DNA of 64,000 bases from Bacteroidota bacterium (GTDB lineage: Bacteria; Bacteroidota; Bacteroidia; 2-12-FULL-35-15), in the NCBI GenBank assembly GCA_025963725.1, contig JAOQAE010000002.1:1668411-1732410 (forward strand), read 5' to 3'. The notes under the pieces are model-generated. The model was given only the letters and a program-made list of their open reading frames with translations. It made no database searches and had not been told where the DNA came from. Positions within the stretch are counted from its first letter, which is position 1; each line of letters starts with the position of its first letter. Of this stretch, positions 61,201-64,000 are shown piece by piece. The position numbers and the translations under genes are program-made.

Positions 61201-64000
61201 CGCCGCAAACGGAACACTTACGATCGGTACCGTTACCGGCGGATCTCCGGCATACACCTATTCGATCAATGCCAGCGCGTTTACCGGAACTACCAATTAT
61301 ACCGGCCTTGCAGCGGGTACCTACACTGTTACCGTGAAGGATGCCAACGGATGTACATTCACAGTAAACCCTGTAGTTGGAAATAATCCGGGACCTACCG
61401 CACAAGCAACCGCTACAACCAACTCCACCTGCGGCGCAAGCAACGGAACTATTACCATCGGGACAACAACCGGCGGAACTTCACCTTATACATTCGCGTT
61501 TAACGGCGGAACATTCGGCTCAACAACCAGCTTCACCGGATTAACAGCAGGAACATATACTGTAACCGTTAAAGATGCAAACGGATGTACCTTCACCGTG
61601 AACCCGATCGTATCCAACACGCCCGGGCCTACAGCACAGGCAACCACTACTGTGAATGCCACCTGCGGAAATACCAACGGCGCTGTGAACATAGGTGCAA
61701 CAACCGGCGGAACACCCACCTATACCTATTCATTCGACGGTGGTGGATTTACCGCCACCACCAGCTATACCGGCCTCGCAACAGGAACACATACTGTTAC
61801 TGTAAAGGATGCGAATGGATGTACATTCACAGTGAACCCTGTTGTAGGGAACACACCAGGGCCTACTGCGATCATCAGGAACACCACCAGCTCCACCTGC
61901 GGAGGCGCGAACGGCGCCATCACGCTTGGCGCTGTTACCGGCGGAACTGCTCCGTATACCTATTCTGTAAATGGAAGTCCGTTTACAACTACAACCAGCT
62001 ACACCGGCCTTGCAGCCAACACTTACCCTGTGGTAGTGCAGGATGCTAACGGATGCCAGTTCACCACTTCAGCAGTAGTGACCGACCTCAGCGGCTTAAC
62101 GGCAAGCATCACGGCACAGGCCAATGTAAGCTGCAACGGCGGAACCAACGGCAGCGTAACAGTTACCGCTTCGGGATCCACCGCACCATACAGTTATTCA
62201 TTCAATGCAGGTGCATTTGGCGCAAGCGGCACCTTCAGCGGACTTGCAGCGGGCAGCTATACGATCACTGCAAAAGACGGGAACGGATGTACGATCGCTG
62301 TGCCTGTTACCATTACACAGCCATCTGTACTTACGGGTGTGATCGCAACGCAAACCAATGTGAGCTGCTTCGGCGGAACCAACGGCGCTGTTTCTGTAAC
62401 AGCCGGCGGCGGAACCACTCCTTATACATACTCTATCAACGGTGGCCCTTTCGGAGCGAGCGCGAGCTTTACCGGCCAGAATGCCGGATCACATCCGGTA
62501 GTGGTGAAAGATGCCAACGGATGTACCGTTACTGTTCCGGTAACGATCACACAGCCTACAGCATTAACGCTGGTAACCTCTTCCGTAAATGCGATCTGTA
62601 CTGCGGCTAACGGATCGGCTTCGGTTGTTGCTTCAGGAGCAACACCTACCTACACCTATTTATGGAATACAACTCCTGCCCAGTCAACGGCAACCGCCAA
62701 TAACGTCACCGCAGGAAATTACTCGGTGCTTGTAACCGATTTCAACGGATGTACCCAAACGGCAAACGTGAGCGTAGGCTCCACGCCGGGCGGAAGCGCT
62801 GTGATCTCTTCCACAAGCAACATTACCTGTAACGGTGCGAACAACGGAAGCGCAACAGTTTCAATGGGCGGCGCATCAACACCTCCGTTCACGTATGCAT
62901 GGACGCCTTCGAGCCAGACCACCGTTACTGCAACAGGATTAAGCGCAGGCGGATATACAGTTACGGTTACTGACGGCAACGGATGTATCGCATCGGCAAC
63001 TACCATAGTTACCGAGCCTGCGATCATCTCCAATTCATTTACAATAACCAATGTAAGCTGCAACGGCGGCTCCAACGGAACAGCCAAAGTGAACCCTACG
63101 GGCGGAACGGCAGGCTATTCTTATTTCTGGACACCGGGCGGACAAACCAGCCAGACAGCATCAGGCCTTGCGGCAGGAACATACACCTGCGTGATCACCG
63201 ATGCGAACGGCTGTACAAAAACAGTTTCAACAAGCATTACGCAGCCAACTGCTGTTGCTCTTTCTGAAACACACATCGATGCGAACTGCAACCAGTCGAA
63301 CGGAAGCGCTACAGTTACCGCAGCCGGCGGATTGGCTCCATACACCTATTCATGGAGCACAAGCCCGGTACAAACTACGGCTACGGCTACGGCATTAGCA
63401 GCAAACACATACGTCGTAACTGTTACGGATGCGAATACCTGTGTACAGAACTTATCGGTTACGGTAGGCAACCTCGCGGGGCCGACAGCTTCAATATTCA
63501 GCACGAACAACATTTCCTGCAACGGGCTGAACGATGGAAGCATCACCGCTACAACAAGCGGCGGAACAGCTCCATTCATCTATTCTTGGTCACCTTCAGG
63601 CGGAGTCCTTCCAACGGCAAGCAACCTGTATGCAGGCACTTACACCATGACTGCAACGGATGCGAACGGATGTACTGCAAGCACCTCTGCAACCATTACA
63701 GAGCCGCTGGTGCTGAACACATCATTTGCCGGAATCAACCCGAGCTGTGCAGGCCAATGTGATGCAAGCGTTACCACTTCAACAGTGGGCGGCACTGCAC
63801 CATACGCTTACCTGTGGACACCGAGCGGATTGACCACTGCCAACGTTACAGGATTATGCGCAGGCAGCTATACCTTACAGGTGACAGATGCACACGGATG
63901 CGTGGTATTCAAAAATGTGACCCTCACCGATCCTGTGGCCATCACTGCAAGCACCACCTCAACAAATGTGACCTGCAGCGGATTGTGCAATGGAAGCGCA
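58205..64000 (+). CDS. Giant SprB-like repetitive surface adhesin, 3' end beyond window
   Basis: From the ATG at 58205 the frame is open to the last base: 1932 codons and no stop. Signal peptide (about 1-24, SSMYAQ), the same Cys-rich N-terminal domain as the upstream gene (DNCANAAPFC, VDFVCWGPFANQAAMC), one 95-aa repeat, Ig- and PKD-like units (about 260-510), then twelve 78-aa repeats (about 528-1462, with STCGASNGTITIG, YTYSVNG, GTYTVVVKDANGCTF) and seven or more SprB repeats of 76-77 aa (VSCNGGSNGSA, PYTYSW, YTVTVTDANGC). Likely a T9SS-secreted filamentous adhesin as SprB of gliding bacteria. 86 bp after its paralogue, probably one operon. Confidence 0.88.
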   Translation, partial: MKRLLLLFVSLLLAGSSMYAQSGDNCANAAPFCTGTTYTFPNNTTTPSLGSGGPYGCLGSTPNPVWYFMQILNPGALHITVNQTSGGGSGIDVDFVCWGPFANQAAMCSGYNAGNIVDCSYSTASTEVIDITGATTGQFYLVLMTNYSGQPGTLSFSQTSGAGTTNCAVLCNITNVTATPGACNAGTGQYSVTGQITVTAPPSTGTLTVTSSCGGSVTLSPPFTSPINYTIPGITANGAGCTVTASFSADATCTFSKPYTSPAPCNTCAATANNGGPYCAGATIGLSATGGGTYSWSGPGGYSATGASPTRPGATAAMAGTYTVTVTNGAATCTATTTVTVNPQPVITAPANVTVCAGAGIAAQSFTSTPAGATYAWTNSNPAIGLAGSGTGPVSGFTGTNSGAAPISGTITVTPTVAGCVGTPITYTITINPQPTSTFTPSANQCLTGNSFNFTNTGINGASQTWTFTGGTPGSSTAVSPTGITYAAAGTYNVTHVVTGTGGCTSTTSMNVVVYPMPTGLTASTGPATCGASNGTITITSGVGGTGPYTYSVNGGAFSGTLSYTGQAAGSHTIVVKDANGCTFTTTVNVPTSSGPTALAVTTVNSTCGASNGIINIGATTGGSGPFTYSVNGSPFTATTSYTGFAAGTYTVVVKDASGCTFSTTATVTNTPGPTAQPTSTANSTCGASNGTVTIGATTGGTSPYTYSFNGSAYTSTTNYTGLAAGTYTVIVHDANGCAFTVNPVVANTPGPTAIAVSTTNSTCGNSNGVITLGAVTGGTAAYTYSVAGSAFTATTSYTGFAAGTYTVVVKDANGCTFTTSAIVVNSPGPTAIVVNTGNSSCGASNGTITLGGVTGGVPPYTYSVNASTFTGTTAYSGFAAGSYTVIVKDANGCTFTTTANVNNATGPTALAVSSTAANCGASNGTVTIGAVTGGTGPYTYSYNGGTFSGTTSYTSQPAGTYNVAVKDANGCTFTTTITIANTPGPTALATTPVNSTCGAANGTLTIGTVTGGSPAYTYSINASAFTGTTNYTGLAAGTYTVTVKDANGCTFTVNPVVGNNPGPTAQATATTNSTCGASNGTITIGTTTGGTSPYTFAFNGGTFGSTTSFTGLTAGTYTVTVKDANGCTFTVNPIVSNTPGPTAQATTTVNATCGNTNGAVNIGATTGGTPTYTYSFDGGGFTATTSYTGLATGTHTVTVKDANGCTFTVNPVVGNTPGPTAIIRNTTSSTCGGANGAITLGAVTGGTAPYTYSVNGSPFTTTTSYTGLAANTYPVVVQDANGCQFTTSAVVTDLSGLTASITAQANVSCNGGTNGSVTVTASGSTAPYSYSFNAGAFGASGTFSGLAAGSYTITAKDGNGCTIAVPVTITQPSVLTGVIATQTNVSCFGGTNGAVSVTAGGGTTPYTYSINGGPFGASASFTGQNAGSHPVVVKDANGCTVTVPVTITQPTALTLVTSSVNAICTAANGSASVVASGATPTYTYLWNTTPAQSTATANNVTAGNYSVLVTDFNGCTQTANVSVGSTPGGSAVISSTSNITCNGANNGSATVSMGGASTPPFTYAWTPSSQTTVTATGLSAGGYTVTVTDGNGCIASATTIVTEPAIISNSFTITNVSCNGGSNGTAKVNPTGGTAGYSYFWTPGGQTSQTASGLAAGTYTCVITDANGCTKTVSTSITQPTAVALSETHIDANCNQSNGSATVTAAGGLAPYTYSWSTSPVQTTATATALAANTYVVTVTDANTCVQNLSVTVGNLAGPTASIFSTNNISCNGLNDGSITATTSGGTAPFIYSWSPSGGVLPTASNLYAGTYTMTATDANGCTASTSATITEPLVLNTSFAGINPSCAGQCDASVTTSTVGGTAPYAYLWTPSGLTTANVTGLCAGSYTLQVTDAHGCVVFKNVTLTDPVAITASTTSTNVTCSGLCNGSA
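59786..62590 (+). repeat. Tandem in-frame repeat array, exact 234-bp period
   Basis: The codon before ACC/AGC-TGC in each unit starts at 59786, 60020, 60254, 60488, 60722, 60956, 61190, 61424, 61658, 61892, 62126 and 62360: twelve units with an unbroken 234-bp spacing (78 codons). Later units at 62591, 62822, 63053, 63281, 63512, 63740 and 63968 are 231 or 228 bp apart. Sequence differs between units, but length in the first block does not. Confidence 0.9.

Noticed and set aside
59786-62590. Regular repeats that could be read as a CRISPR array
   Set aside because: The period is 234 bp, the repeats are coding and in frame within one protein, and there is no repeat/spacer alternation of CRISPR size.
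62053-62610. 185-codon plus-strand ORF inside the giant adhesin
   Set aside because: It is an out-of-frame shadow of the repeats, rich in Arg, His and Cys, as expected for the shifted frame of this repeat.

Overview
The window reads as chromosomal DNA of a Bacteroidota bacterium. Support comes from type IX secretion (T9SS) parts (a GldJ-like lipoprotein, a PorE-like OmpA/TPR/PD40 protein), T9SS cargo with type A and type B C-terminal signals, SprB-type adhesin repeats, type III glutamine synthetase, a fused SecDF, NhaD, a TonB receptor with an N-terminal carboxypeptidase-regulatory domain, and promoters of the TTTG-N19-TAnnTTTG type. Ribosome-binding sites are mostly absent, as usual in this phylum. 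I cannot name a genus.

Layout. 1-6 kb: adenine phosphoribosyltransferase (cut by the window edge), a helix-hairpin-helix protein, two amino-acid permeases and a divergent NhaD antiporter. 6-12.8 kb: a tight + strand operon of three paralogous SpoIIE/PP2C-type phosphatases (one with a 7TM sensor, two with TPR sensors) ending in a small secreted protein. 12.8-19.8 kb: housekeeping and small regulatory genes, including a K+ channel, PspC, DUF2851, a response regulator and a Crp/Fnr-type regulator preceded by a perfect TTGAT-N4-ATCAA palindrome. 19.8-26.6 kb: a visibly AT-richer block coding for a secreted serine protease, two small proteins and an SprB/tail-fibre adhesin, flanked by two near-identical terminator hairpins. 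26.9-44.2 kb: a long minus-strand housekeeping and secretion block (pyrF, prfA, purM, porE-like, glnN, gldJ-like, choice-of-anchor L, tatA, secDF). 44.4-47.2 kb: a VCBS/P-domain T9SS cargo protein. 47.25-48.02 kb: a non-coding MITE-like element with inverted ends. 48.05-54.2 kb: a TonB receptor locus with Cys/His motifs that suggest transition-metal handling. 54.2-55.7 kb: a retropepsin-like protein and malate dehydrogenase. 55.9-64 kb: two paralogous giant surface proteins, the second running off the window and carrying tandem repeats with an exact 234-bp period.

Secretion and surface functions dominate: SecDF and TatA for inner-membrane export, GldJ-like and PorE-like proteins for the T9SS, and at least three predicted T9SS cargo proteins plus the open-ended adhesin. 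Between the tandem minus-strand genes lies a dispersed family of hairpin repeats whose outer sequences are fixed while the stems change in a compensating way. All family calls come from reading motifs by eye; no database search was run.
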